Shown here in pieces: positions 51,264 to 61,700 of a stretch of DNA of 64,000 nt; the stretch's first letter is position 1, and each line of letters begins with the position of its first letter. The position numbers were made by a program, and so were the translations under genes. This DNA comes from Paenibacillus contaminans (GTDB lineage: Bacteria; Bacillota; Bacilli; Paenibacillales; NBRC-103111). The notes beneath the pieces were generated by a model. The model saw nothing but the letters and a program-made list of their open reading frames with translations, had not been told where the DNA came from and ran no database searches. The stretch spans positions 3,045 to 67,044 of the forward strand of contig NZ_QMFB01000013.1 of the NCBI RefSeq assembly GCF_003285015.1, given 5' to 3'.

Positions 51264-53059
51264 TCGGTTCCCTCCTGCATCCTTATAGCCGGCAGCTTCA
51301 CCGTAACGGTTGTTCCTGCGCCGTACTCGCTCGATACGGAAAGACCGTATTCCATGCCGAAATAAAGCTTGATCCGTTCATCCGTGCTTTTCAGCCCGAA
51401 GCTCCGCTGCCTACCCTGATCCAGTAGCGGCTTGAATATGCCCTCCAGCGTCTCCGGTTTCATGCCGACACCGTTATCTTCCACCACGATTTTCAATATT
51501 TCGCCGTCCAGCGCCGCACGAACCGAGATCAAGCCTTTCCCCCGCTTATTTTTCAGTCCGTGATAAACGCTGTTCTCCACGATCGGCTGCAGCAGCAGCT
51601 TGACCGTTTGGCAGCGGTATACGTTCATCTCGATGTCAAAGCTGTAGTCCAATTGAGCGCCGTACCGTACTTTTAATATTTCCAAATACGTCCTGGTAAT
51701 ATGAATTTCGTCCTCCATCGGGATGATCGCATTGCCTTTGCTGAGCACGCCGCGATAAAAGGAAGCAAGCCGGTTCACAACCGCAACGATGTCGGCGTTC
51801 CGCTTCAAATCGGCCAATGCGCATATGCTCTCCAGCGTGTTGTACAGAAAATGCGGGTTGATTTGCGCCTGCAGCGCGGCGAGCTCGAACTCCCGCTTGC
51901 GCTTTTGCTCTTCGACCATGCTGCTCATGAGCGTTTTCGTCCGGTCGACCATTTTGTTGAATTCGCGGGCAAGCGCGCCGATTTCATCACGAGATTTCAA
52001 GTCGAGCCATACGTCCAAATTGCCTTCCTGCACGTTTTTCACCGTCGCTTTAATTTTATTAAGCGGTTTCGTGATCGAGGTTGCAATGACAAAGGAAAGG
52101 ATAACGCCCGTCAGCACAAATACGATGCCTAACGCAAGGAAACGCTGCGTCAAAATATCGTTGTCCTTCATAATTTCCCGAATCGGTACCGTACCGACAA
52201 TCGTCCAATCGAGTCTCGGAAAATAGCGGGAAACGACAAGCAGCTCCCGGCCGGAAGCGTCTCGGAATTGCTCGCCCCCTTCATGCGCCGTGACCCAAAA
52301 GAAGTAGGGCTGGTCTGCGACGGATTTGTACAGCTCCCGCTTGTCCGTATTCGAAGAGATGAGACCTCGCTTGTTCACGATAAAAATCGATCCGTTTTTT
52401 CCGATATCGATATTCCGGTATTGATCGGCTATATACGATTCCATGATCGTCAGCTCAACGAGGCCAAGCGTTTGTCCGACGCGGTCGGAGTTGAACTTCT
52501 GGAACAGCTTGATCACATCGTATTTCGACGTTCCCTGCCAATAGTTGCTTGCCGACGTATCCGCCCATTCCAGCCCGTAAGCCGAACCGGCGAATTTGTC
52601 AAAATAAGCCCGGCTGACATCTTCCACGCCCTCCAAGCTGCCGGAATCGTATATACGTCCGAGCCGGTCGTAAATAATAACCGCATTGATGAACGTTTTG
52701 GTATCGGCAATCCCTTTCAACGAATCCTGCACCGCAATGTAACGCTGATAGTTGATTAGCGGGTCGTCTGTCAGCGGCTTGCTTAACACGTCCTGCACCG
52801 TATTGTCGGTAATCACGATTTTTGAATAATTTTCAGCATTATCCAAGATGAGATCGAGCTTTTCGGAAACGAGCCGCAAATTTTGCTCGGTGTTTTCGAC
52901 CGCTTTCTGAATCAGAATCGAAGACGATATTTTGTAAGTGAGCAAAGCCAGCAGAGCAAGCAGCACGCTAAAAGCCACTATGAACGAAAAAACGATCTTT
53001 TTGTTGATCGATAACGAGTAGTATTTTTCAAGCAGTTTGCCGCGCAAATTGCCCTTCAT
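51260..53059 (-). CDS. Sensor histidine kinase (YesM-like)
   Basis: 599 aa from the ATG at 53059 (GGTGAG upstream). Two transmembrane segments (about 20-42 and 300-322) enclose a large extracellular Cache-like sensor, followed by HAMP. The His_kinase domain has the YesM-type motif INPHFLYNTLESIC with the phospho-histidine, and an ATPase domain (VEDNGVGM). It lies 103 bp after the glycoside hydrolase gene, probably in one transcript, giving feedback through the shared promoter. Senses an external sugar or the loaded binding protein. Confidence 0.92.
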   Translation of the reverse strand: MKGNLRGKLLEKYYSLSINKKIVFSFIVAFSVLLALLALLTYKISSSILIQKAVENTEQNLRLVSEKLDLILDNAENYSKIVITDNTVQDVLSKPLTDDPLINYQRYIAVQDSLKGIADTKTFINAVIIYDRLGRIYDSGSLEGVEDVSRAYFDKFAGSAYGLEWADTSASNYWQGTSKYDVIKLFQKFNSDRVGQTLGLVELTIMESYIADQYRNIDIGKNGSIFIVNKRGLISSNTDKRELYKSVADQPYFFWVTAHEGGEQFRDASGRELLVVSRYFPRLDWTIVGTVPIREIMKDNDILTQRFLALGIVFVLTGVILSFVIATSITKPLNKIKATVKNVQEGNLDVWLDLKSRDEIGALAREFNKMVDRTKTLMSSMVEEQKRKREFELAALQAQINPHFLYNTLESICALADLKRNADIVAVVNRLASFYRGVLSKGNAIIPMEDEIHITRTYLEILKVRYGAQLDYSFDIEMNVYRCQTVKLLLQPIVENSVYHGLKNKRGKGLISVRAALDGEILKIVVEDNGVGMKPETLEGIFKPLLDQGRQRSFGLKSTDERIKLYFGMEYGLSVSSEYGAGTTVTVKLPAIRMQEGTE

Positions 53060-53161
53060 GGCCGAACTCACCAACCTTCGATGTTCTGGGCTGCCGAACT
53101 CCCGATGATACGACAAAACAGAAGGTGAAAAATACACCTTCCGTTCCATGTCCAAACGTTA

Positions 53162-55147
53162 TTATACCCGTATATAGTCGATGACGACCATTTGGTGGTT
53201 TTCCAGCCGAGGCACCTTATAGGTTATCCGGTCCTCCCGTTTATCGAACGCCAGCGGCGTCATTTGCGGCGCCAAATACACGCGGCTCACCTCGTCTCCC
53301 GGCAGGCGCAGCGTCACGTCGATTTCGTATACAGGCAGGATGTCCTCGATGACCTCGACACCGTCACCCCGCTTCACCGGCGAAGCGTACAACAAATGGT
53401 TGATATATCGCGATTCGCCCCGCTGCTCCTGCAGCGTCACGATGCCCTGCGCGGGCAGATTCGTCGTCAGCGTTTTTTCCTTCAGCAGCCGGTTCAGCGC
53501 ATATACGACCGTTTCCTTTAGTACGAGACTGCCTTTCGTCGCATAATCCTCGAACACGTTCCAGGCGATATAGATGCCGTTTTCACTTTCCGCCATGCCC
53601 GGTCCCCCGTCGTTCAGAGAGCTTGGCGTATGCTGGTGGGAGCAGAACGAATAAGCGTCGCGGTTGAAATAGGAATCTTCGCGTTTGCCAAGCTCCGTCC
53701 CGCCGGCCAGCTCGACTTTTTGCCCTTGCGCATAAAAGACGAATGAAGCTTGCTTCAAGCTGGATAGAGGAAACATCGGGCGGAAATAGTCCGGCTGAAA
53801 CGAATTTTCGCCGATATAGCGGACGCCAAGATCGATGGCAAAGCCGCTTTTGTCCGGCTTAAGGCCGGAGCAGCCGGTTGCAAGCACTTTGCCTCCCTTG
53901 CGCAAAAACTCGTCCAGCTTCGTTTGCAGCCGTTCCGTAATGAGCACATTGTCCGGCAAAACGATAACGCGGTATGGACTGAAGTCGGAGTACGGATCGA
54001 GTACATCGAACAGGAACTTGCCCTCCAGCATGATTCGCGCGGCGCCTGCGTCGGAATTTCCCGTAAACATTGCGTCTCCCGTTTTGTCGACACCTAAAGA
54101 TTCGACCGACAACACCCCGATGTCCGCCACATTAATCGTATTTGCGCACCAGGCTTCTTTCCGCTCGACTTCGGAATATGCAGCGCCGATCAGCTCATAC
54201 GTCGCTTCATCCATGAAACCTCTTGGATGGAGCTGATCGCCGATCGAGCATCTTGCGCCGTTCGCCAAGCTAAGCGCCGTTTCGTAACGAAGGGCATTCG
54301 GATGCTTGTATCCGCCGAACTCGCCCCAGAACGTGTGGAATTTGCCGGTCATACCGAGGAAATCCATGCCGAGCTGCTGCACGTAACGAGCGGACAGCGG
54401 AAAATGATCGTAGCCCCAGCCGCCCGTCGGCAGCGATTCGAGCTCCAGATGCGTGTTCATCGCCGCCAAATCGCGGCGCCCTTGGGCGATATGTCCGGCA
54501 TTATGGAATATCGGCAAGCCCGGACGTATGCTATGAACGACCTCCTCGATCCGTTTCGTATAGTTCGCATAAACGCGCTCGCCTTGCTCAACGACATGCC
54601 GCTTATTGCGCGGGTTTTTGCCTTCGGCAAGCAGCCGGTTCACGCAAGTATGGCAATAACACGTTCTTACGCCTACGATATCGAGGAAGATGCCGTCGCC
54701 GTCATAGTTGCGGACAACCTCCTCGACCTGCGGAATGACGATCTTTTCGAGATAAGGACTGTTTAGACAAAATTGATGCCAGCCCGCCTTCATAAAGCCT
54801 TGCACCCAGTTCGTCCGGTCGTCCTCGTCGCGCATCAGCCACTCGGGATGGCGGCGCGCCAGCTTCTCGTCGAAGCCGACGGAGACGTAGATCGGCGTTT
54901 TCACGTCGATTTCGCGGGCCGCCTCGATTTGCGCCGCCAGCAGATCGAAATCTAGATGCGGATGCATGTCGTTCAGCTCGGAAGGAAAATACGCCCAGCC
55001 ATGATGACACTTCGCAAATATTGTGATCGAATCCACATGGCCCTTTTGCAACATCGCTTGAAATTGTTCTTTATTGAAGTCGGCAGCTATATCGGGGATA
55101 GCCTCCGAGGTATGGAAATCCAGGTGAACTTGTCTAAATCGCATCAT
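53162..55147 (-). CDS. Putative glycoside hydrolase with TIM-barrel and amidotransferase-like domains (661 aa)
   Basis: No signal peptide, so it acts in the cytoplasm. The first half has TIM-barrel features (VDSITIFAKCHHGW, PIYVSVGFDE, GDGIFLDIVG with a likely catalytic acid, then HTFWGEFGGYKHP). The second half (VIVLPDNVLITERLQTKLDE, GGKVLATG) resembles the trimerisation/amidotransferase-like domain of GH42-type enzymes. This combination occurs in GHL6/alpha-L-fucosidase-like families; I cannot fix the activity. Its promoter has the same paired sites as the transporter operon, so it likely hydrolyses the imported oligosaccharide. Confidence 0.8.
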   Translation of the reverse strand: MMRFRQVHLDFHTSEAIPDIAADFNKEQFQAMLQKGHVDSITIFAKCHHGWAYFPSELNDMHPHLDFDLLAAQIEAAREIDVKTPIYVSVGFDEKLARRHPEWLMRDEDDRTNWVQGFMKAGWHQFCLNSPYLEKIVIPQVEEVVRNYDGDGIFLDIVGVRTCYCHTCVNRLLAEGKNPRNKRHVVEQGERVYANYTKRIEEVVHSIRPGLPIFHNAGHIAQGRRDLAAMNTHLELESLPTGGWGYDHFPLSARYVQQLGMDFLGMTGKFHTFWGEFGGYKHPNALRYETALSLANGARCSIGDQLHPRGFMDEATYELIGAAYSEVERKEAWCANTINVADIGVLSVESLGVDKTGDAMFTGNSDAGAARIMLEGKFLFDVLDPYSDFSPYRVIVLPDNVLITERLQTKLDEFLRKGGKVLATGCSGLKPDKSGFAIDLGVRYIGENSFQPDYFRPMFPLSSLKQASFVFYAQGQKVELAGGTELGKREDSYFNRDAYSFCSHQHTPSSLNDGGPGMAESENGIYIAWNVFEDYATKGSLVLKETVVYALNRLLKEKTLTTNLPAQGIVTLQEQRGESRYINHLLYASPVKRGDGVEVIEDILPVYEIDVTLRLPGDEVSRVYLAPQMTPLAFDKREDRITYKVPRLENHQMVVIDYIRV

Positions 55148-55302
55148 ATATCCCCCTCATGACATGATGGTTTCATAACCGGTCGCCATATACCGAATCC
55201 TCTTCCAATCCAAGGTGAACGTTTTCATAATGAAAAGCTTCATAGTACCGCTTAAATATTCCATTGAAGTTTTCGGTCGTTATGCCGGCCTGACATCTTT
55301 TC

Positions 55303-55365
55303 ATTATAATTTCGGCTTCTACGTCTATGAATGAACTATTTTTACGGCAAGGGGAATATTTTTAC
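55303..55365 (-). promoter_or_regulatory. AraC-type promoter before the glycoside hydrolase gene
   Basis: Minus-strand TATAAT at 55303-55308 with TATTTTTAC copies at 55337-55345 and 55357-55365. Site spacing (20 bp) and distance to the -10 box (34 bp) equal those at 49559-49621, and flanking bases such as GGCCTGACAT are also shared. Confidence 0.75.
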
Positions 55366-55437
55366 CGCAGATCCGGAGCCGCTCCGGGATTCCTGATTCC
55401 ATTAGCCGACGTAAAGCGATTAAACTGTCTGTACATA
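55366..55437. other. Remainder of the gap between the hydrolase promoter and the nagA terminator
   Basis: The whole 443-bp gap 55148-55590 holds the hydrolase promoter and the nagA terminator; nothing else is seen. Confidence 0.4.
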
Positions 55438-55473
55438 CAAAAAAAGAATGGTCCACATTAAGCGGGCCATTCC
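55438..55473 (-). terminator. nagA terminator
   Basis: GAATGG-CCATTC type arms (with GGACC inner pairing) followed on the minus strand by TTTTTTT. Confidence 0.8.
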
Positions 55474-55590
55474 TTATGAAATGTTATGATAGCTTACTGT
55501 CCGCTGCGCAAATCTCTTAATCGACCGTGTCCGGATAGCTTCGTTTCTGCTTATCGTATGCCGAGCGGCAGTCCCTTACAACATATTCAA

Positions 55591-56787
55591 CTATCTCTCG
55601 TACACTTTCCCGCCTCTTACGTAGGTTGCCAGCAGCTCCAGCCGATCGTCAACCACGATAAAATCGGCGTCCTTCCCGGGCTCGAGCGTTCCTTTGCGCT
55701 CCAGCGCTCCGCATTGTCTTGCCGGGGTTTCGGTAAAAGACGGGAGAATCGTCTCTACCGGATAACCGGTGAAAGCGACCATATTTTGCAGCGCCCGAAT
55801 GCTGGTAAGCGAGCTTCCGGCGAGCGAATCGCTGTCCGGCAAATAAACTTTGCCGTCCTTCATCGTTGCATGCTCGTACTCGCCGTCCGGCAATCCGGCG
55901 CAAAATACCGCATCCGTAATCATACACAGGCCTCGTGCGCCTTTCGTATCAAAAAGCAGCTTCACCAATGCCGGATGCACATGAATGCCGTCCGCGATCA
56001 GCTCCGTCGTCAGCTCGGGCAGCATCATACCGGCTCCCGCGAGCCCGGGCTCGCGATGGTGAAGCGGCCGCATGCCGTTAAAATGATGCGTCGTATGGCT
56101 CGCGCCTCGGTGCACCGCCTCTGCAGCTTCTTCGAAGGTGGCGTCGGAATGGCCGATCGACACGGTGATTCCGCGCGCAGCAAGCCATTGTACGGCTTCC
56201 ATCCCGCCCTCCATTTCCGGAGCGAGCGTGACGAGCTTGATCAAACCGGCAGAGTCGTTTACATATTGCTCAAGCGCGGCAAGATCAGGCAGCCGTATTG
56301 TGCTTTGATCTTGCGCACCGGCCCGTTTGGCGTTGAGAAACGGCCCTTCCAGATGCACGCCGAGCAGCTCCGCTCCCGTAACGCTACCCTCCTGCACCGC
56401 CGATGCCGCGTTGCGCAGCGCCTGCCGGATGCGTTCATCCGTATCCGTCACCGTCGTAGCCAAAAACGACGTCGTACCGTGCAACGCATGAAAGCGGCTC
56501 ATCCCGTCCAAGCTCTCGCGGTCGGCGTCCATCATGCTGAAGCCGCCTCCGCCGTGCACATGAACGTCGATAAGCCCCGGCAGCACGCTGCGTCCTTTTA
56601 GATCGACGACAAGCTCATCGTCCCCGAACGCACGCTCAGGTTCGGCCGTCCCTTCGGCTCCGATGGCTTTAATCCTGCCGCTGCCGTCAACCTGCATCCA
56701 TCCGCTCCGGACAATTCCCTCCGGCGTATAGAAGTCGCCGTTTTTGTAAATCGTCCTGCGTCCGCTGCCTTTGCTCTGTTCGCTCAT
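55591..56787 (-). CDS. nagA: N-acetylglucosamine-6-phosphate deacetylase
   Basis: Removes acetate from GlcNAc-6-phosphate in amino-sugar catabolism and cell-wall recycling. 398 aa, near the usual size. The amidohydrolase fold is supported by the metal motif DVHVHGGGGF, the glutamate ligand in GVHLEGPFLN, the HTTHHFNGM histidines, ADGIHVHP, and the catalytic Asp in MITDAVF. The start ATG at 56787 has GAGGAGG upstream. No nagB is in the window. The sugar importer nearby may supply N-acetylated sugars, but it has separate regulation. Confidence 0.93.
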   Translation of the reverse strand: MSEQSKGSGRRTIYKNGDFYTPEGIVRSGWMQVDGSGRIKAIGAEGTAEPERAFGDDELVVDLKGRSVLPGLIDVHVHGGGGFSMMDADRESLDGMSRFHALHGTTSFLATTVTDTDERIRQALRNAASAVQEGSVTGAELLGVHLEGPFLNAKRAGAQDQSTIRLPDLAALEQYVNDSAGLIKLVTLAPEMEGGMEAVQWLAARGITVSIGHSDATFEEAAEAVHRGASHTTHHFNGMRPLHHREPGLAGAGMMLPELTTELIADGIHVHPALVKLLFDTKGARGLCMITDAVFCAGLPDGEYEHATMKDGKVYLPDSDSLAGSSLTSIRALQNMVAFTGYPVETILPSFTETPARQCGALERKGTLEPGKDADFIVVDDRLELLATYVRGGKVYER

Positions 56788-57014
56788 GATTCGTTCTCCT
56801 CCTCCGTAGTGCTCACTAGTACGTATTTGTGACCGATCACCACACGCCGTGGAGTCGCGCGATGCGGATATTTCGCCAAATTAGCCCCAAGCGAACCAAA
56901 CGTCGATATGCAGCATGCAGCCCCCTGCTTTCGTGTGCCAAGCATCGCAATAAACCCAGATGGACCGGCCCGCCCCCGACTGTACGTCATCGGCTGATCG
57001 GCTAACCTTGTCAT
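56784..57014 (-). CDS. Candidate small gene overlapping the nagA start (76 aa)
   Basis: Frame of 76 codons from an ATG at 57014, 1 bp after the SMI1/KNR4 stop, to a TGA overlapping the nagA ATG (ATGA). Its C-terminus spells the nagA ribosome site (GAG GAG GAG). Composition is protein-like (SGFIAMLGTRKQGA, then GSLGANLAKYPHRATPRRV), but no ribosome site precedes it and I recognise no family. Confidence 0.25.
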   Translation of the reverse strand: MTRLADQPMTYSRGRAGPSGFIAMLGTRKQGAACCISTFGSLGANLAKYPHRATPRRVVIGHKYVLVSTTEEENES

Positions 57015-57015
57015 G

Positions 57016-57756
57016 TTAGCCTGCTTGAGGCCATAGTTTGCAGCTATGCTGCTGAAGAAACCTAGCAATATCATCATACAGCTCCGAACGATCCTTCTCA
57101 TAAAAAACGGCGATTTCCGTGCCGATGGCATAATTGAAACGCAAGTATCCTCCCAAAGCCTGAACAAAAATTTTGCAGGAATATTCGTCCTCAACGATCA
57201 GGTCCGGCAGAAAGCGAGCTTTGCACAGACTTGCCAGCTCCGTCATCGACAAGCCGCTCTCCTGGGGAACAAACCGGAAGAAAGCATGCACTCTCGTATC
57301 ATTCCACGGCTCGAAATACGGCGATGCGGTATAGGTTTGTTTATACGCTTCCGAGTAAATGCGATCCAAAGTATGGATAAACAGGTCTTCCCCGCACGGT
57401 TTTAGCGTTATGATCTGGTCATGTCTCGGAAGCCAAAGCATGCCGTCCGTTTGAGGATGAACAGCCAGAAAATCGCCATCTATCGAAGTCCCGATACTGA
57501 CGCATTCCTTGATTTGCTCCTGTGTTATGGGAGAATCCTCATCGTGCAGCCAAAAATCATAATCGGCAAAAGGCTGCAATACGTCCGGATCCGGACCGGT
57601 TACATTCACCCAGCCGCAATAAGTCCCCTGACCGTACCGGGTCAGAAGCGCTCGATACGACGGGGGAAAACGCACGCCCGTCTCTCGCTGAATATCGTCC
57701 AGTTCGGCGTCAGAAACCGGAATCATTTTATTCGATACGATGTACAAGATTTTCAC
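57016..57756 (-). CDS. SMI1/KNR4 (SUKH)-family protein
   Basis: 246 aa. The N-terminal SUKH start is clear: a PVSDAELDDIQRETGVRFPP segment followed by SYRALLTRYGQGTYCG. Bacterial SUKH proteins are often immunity proteins of contact toxins, but stand-alone ones are also common. No toxin gene is seen in the window. The start at 57756 is ATG; the ribosome site is weak. Confidence 0.8.
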   Translation of the reverse strand: MKILYIVSNKMIPVSDAELDDIQRETGVRFPPSYRALLTRYGQGTYCGWVNVTGPDPDVLQPFADYDFWLHDEDSPITQEQIKECVSIGTSIDGDFLAVHPQTDGMLWLPRHDQIITLKPCGEDLFIHTLDRIYSEAYKQTYTASPYFEPWNDTRVHAFFRFVPQESGLSMTELASLCKARFLPDLIVEDEYSCKIFVQALGGYLRFNYAIGTEIAVFYEKDRSELYDDIARFLQQHSCKLWPQAG

Positions 57757-58108
57757 CAGCCTTTTCTGTAAACTGTTACGGCACTTATCGTCCTGATTCT
57801 TCCCGCATTGCGCCGAAATCTCTAAACTTCTATAGTCAGCCTTCCGAAAGCCCCACTACGCAAAACCAACACTAAATAAAAGTATAAAAGCATGTTTGGT
57901 AGAATACAACATTTCTCATGTCTCTTACGTACGATAGATTTCATAAAGAGTGTAGGGCATTTGATCGTGCAACTGTCGTCACCATCCTTCAGAGCTTTAG
58001 ATGCATGCTCCATGGCGGTTGATGACTTATGTCCTCGAGAAAAAGTAAATAAGAGGCTACTGCTAATAAGACAAGTCACACTATCCTTCACCGAAAACCC
58101 ATGTTCTG

Positions 58109-58467
58109 GAGAGCTAATTGGCAAAGGGTACTTTTAGTTAGGCTAGCCTTGCTAATTCGCGGCAAAAACTCGTGTTTAAACGTGTTAATGAGGCAATCGA
58201 AACTGTTCATGAGGCTGGCCTCACTAATTCTCGCCAAAAACCCTTGTTCAAGCGTGTTAATGAGGCAGACGAAACTATTAGTGAGGCGAGCCTGACTATT
58301 TCGCCCCACAAATCCGTGTTCAAGCAAGTTAATGAGGCAAGCACAACTATTCGTGAGGCTAGCCTCACTATTTCGCGCCAAAACCCATGTTCAAGCGTGT
58401 TAATGAGGCAGACGAAACTATTAGTGAGGCAAAGGAAATTGATAGTTTCGTTTGCCTCACTAACGGA
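58109..58467. repeat. 72-bp tandem repeats with an inner palindrome
   Basis: Five units with a 72-bp period: 58109-58180 (diverged), 58181-58252, 58253-58324, 58325-58395 and a truncated one from 58396. Each contains GTTAATGAGGCA, then a palindrome of the type GTGAGGCTAGCCTCAC, and TTCAAG at the end. Because 72 is a multiple of three, frames on both strands stay open and give artificial repetitive proteins. The rest of 57757-58763 shows no gene. Confidence 0.85.
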
Positions 58468-58630
58468 CGAAAACGAGCATTTTACGGGTGGAACAATGAG
58501 GCCAGCCTCACTAATAATAAGGTTTTCTCCACTAATAGCACGATCCGTGAATAACTATTACGATATCCGTGTTTGCTTTCGTAACCAGGTCTTCATCAAT
58601 CCCTGGTTTTAGATTTCATAAGTCAAAAAA

Positions 58631-58673
58631 GCCTGAACGGCACTCCTTTTTCAGCAGAGTGCCGCTCAGGCTT
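58631..58673 (-). terminator. Terminator of the giant PHP-domain protein gene
   Basis: AGCCTGA-CGGCACTC / GAGTGCCG-TCAGGCT arms with T-runs on both sides; 91 bp past the stop. Confidence 0.85.
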
Positions 58674-58763
58674 TATTACAATACTAGATCAATCCCGATA
58701 TCCGCAGCAGTCTCAGAAATACAACCGCTGTCCCCGCTCTATTGATGCTGGTTTGGGCCATTG

Positions 58764-61700
58764 CTATTTTTCTTTGCCATTACCGTGTCCATTACCTTTA
58801 CCATTACCATTGCCGTTACCATTACCATTACCGTTACCATTACCATTTCCATTACCGTTTCCGTTACCATTACCGTTTCCGCTACCATTACCATTGCCGT
58901 CTTCGCCATCCGGACCGGTATAAACTAAATACTCGTATTCCCGGGTCGAGCCGTCCTTCGCGGTTACGGTCAACTTAAGCATTCCAAGGGCGGGAGGGCC
59001 GACGATCAGCTCGGCATAGTGCTTCGACGTTACAGCCGCACCTCCGCTTACCGTTACGATCAGCTTCTCCGGATCGAACGTCTCCGCTTGCACAGTCAGC
59101 CGATCGACGCCGAAGCGGCTAGAGACCTCAACCTGACCGCCTCTGCTGTAGACGAGGCCTTCGATAGCCGCCGCATTCGTATTGTCGGCCGTCTCCACCC
59201 ATACCGGATTGGAGAAAGCGAATCCCGTACCTGTAAGCGGTCCAATCCCTGTGCTGTTCTCATTGGCTTTCTCGCTGAAAACCTCCAGACGATAAAACTC
59301 TTTATCCGCTACCGGCAAAGAAATCGTTTGAACAAACGAACGCAGTCCTTGTCCCGTTAAATCCTCGTCGAACACGATTTGTCTTTGCGCGTAGTCCGCG
59401 ATATTTCCCGTTACCGGATACTTAATGACGCGAACGCGGGTTAGACTGGAGTTCGGATCGTACGCTTCGATACGGAACGGCGCCATGCCGTCCTCCTCCA
59501 GCTTCAACGTGCCGCCCATCTCGATTCCGCCGATGCCGAATCGGATTTCCGGACCGTTCGTCCCGTAAAATCCGCCTGTTCCAAGCAGCTCGAGCACATT
59601 CGCTTTTGTCAGGCTCGGCATCCATCCCTTGCTGTACGTGTCGCCGACTTTATCCCGCGTATGGGCGTCGGTGTTGGCAATCCCGTAATATTTGGCATCG
59701 CCGCGAATGTTGATTTCATCCCAAAATTTGAACGCCTTCTCGTTCACGCCGTTATCCAGCGCATGCCAAGTTCCGTTCCATACCTCGACGCCCGTAAAAC
59801 CTCTCCATTGATACGGATTCTGGAACAAAAAAGTCTGCTCAAACGGATGCGCAATATACACAAGTCCGCCCTGTCCCGTTATGTCGTCGATGCTGTCCTG
59901 CCAGCTGTAGCCGGAGCCTGAGTTGTCGATATCGAATCTCGGCAAGCTGTCCATTCCATACACTAGCGCATGGCCGACAGGTGTGGTCACTTCCGTGCCC
60001 GCCAGGCTAAGAAAACGGCCGCCATAGCTCTGCGAAACGGCTTCCGCATCCGGCTTGTGAGAGTCTTTGTTATGCTCGGTGCTCCAAACCCATGACAGCA
60101 GCCTTTTGTTATAAACGCGTTCCGAGTTTTCCGCGATCGTGTGAACCCCGTCCGAATGCTTCGTGTGAGAATGGCTGTCGCCGGCGTAAAAACCTTCGCC
60201 CGTCACGTCAAAGCTCGTTTTTCTCGTCAGGCTGAACAAATCGTTAGACACGTGCGTTTGGATAGCCGATCTTCCGCCTTCCAGCGCGACCGCTTTGACC
60301 TTGATCTCCGCTTGCGCCATCGCATCGACAACTGGAATGACGACCTTCCCGTCCCCCAAAAGCTGTACAAAATACGGAGGTATCACATCGACTTCAACTT
60401 GATTCAAAGCCTCGTACGTCGCATTATGCACGGTTACCGTAAATTCGAACGGCGTGCCGGCAGTAATGCCGGACGGCAAAGCCACTGCGACATCGGCAAC
60501 CTTTTGCAGCTGAAAATCGGCCCGTACTCTTCGCTCGTCCCCGATTTCGACGGTCAGGTTCTGCGCGAAATAAGCGTCATTGACCGGACTGACCTCGTAT
60601 ACGCCCTTTTCCGCAAAAATCTGGTAGCGTCCGTCCGCAGTCGTCACAGCCCTCGCGTACACATTCCCGCCGCCGTCCTTGCTCACAACCTCCGTAAAAG
60701 CAAGCGGCACCCCCGCCTCATCCTTCACCGTACCGGAAATGCTGCCGTAATCCTCGGCATTCCCATGCTCTCTGATAAACTTTGCCCAATACTCCGCTAC
60801 CGCATAAGGCTTGTCGGCAGGACCGGCAATATGCGGCATATGATAAACGACGAATTGCTTGCTCCCGTTGTTCGGGATCGACGCTTCGAACCATGCCCCG
60901 ACAAAAACGCCCTCATGAATAAGAATACTCGGCTGCTGCTCCTGCGGCCAAATGACGGCATGCGCCGTTTTGCCCGTAAACGAATTGCTGATGCCGCTGA
61001 ACAGGTAGTTGTCCGTCCAGCCGTCTTTAATCGGCTCTTTCTCCTGATTAAACACCCAGTTTCGTCCCGGCACGTAGCTATGCTGCTCGCCAGGCTGGTC
61101 CGGGTCTACAATGTAACCGAAGCTGCCGTTGAAATCGGCGCCAGTTTGATTGTTCAGCGTAATCTCCATCCGAATCAAAGGCGTGCCTTCAACGATGGAG
61201 TAACGCACGGACGATTTCATCCGCTCGTCGCGATCCCAGTCACCGTTTGCAACTATACTGCGGCCGTCGAGGCTGATGTCCGGCAGTTCAAGTTTAGTCA
61301 GCGGATGGAACCAGGACCATTCCATATGTTTGCCGTTCGCTTCGTCCTCCGGCGTGACGCCTAGATCGTCGCTAAGAACGAACTCCGTAAAGTCCATATT
61401 TTCGATGCCGTTCAGCTTGGGAACCGCGTCCATCATATGGCCCGGCGTCAGCGTTCCCCACTTGTTGTTCCCGGAAGCGTCATTCGTCCAATTGACGGGA
61501 TCCATGCCCGCCGTTCTTACCGTCCCGACAGTGAACTTCAGCTCGGGGCTTTCGATGTAGTAATAGTCGTTTTTCGGCCACCAGTCGCGGGAGGTTCCTT
61601 CATAAATAAAACCCGGATCCCCTCTTGTCACCCCGGCGACCGTTTCTCTGTCCGGCGCGGGCATCGTAAAATCGGCTTGGGCATGCTTACCCGCAAGCCA

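Noticed and set aside
58109..58467. CRISPR array
   Set aside because: Whole units repeat without unique spacers, the units contain large palindromes, and no cas genes are present.
58088..58612. Open frames on both strands across the 72-bp repeats
   Set aside because: They exist because the repeat period is a multiple of three; no ribosome sites or non-repeat protein sequence.
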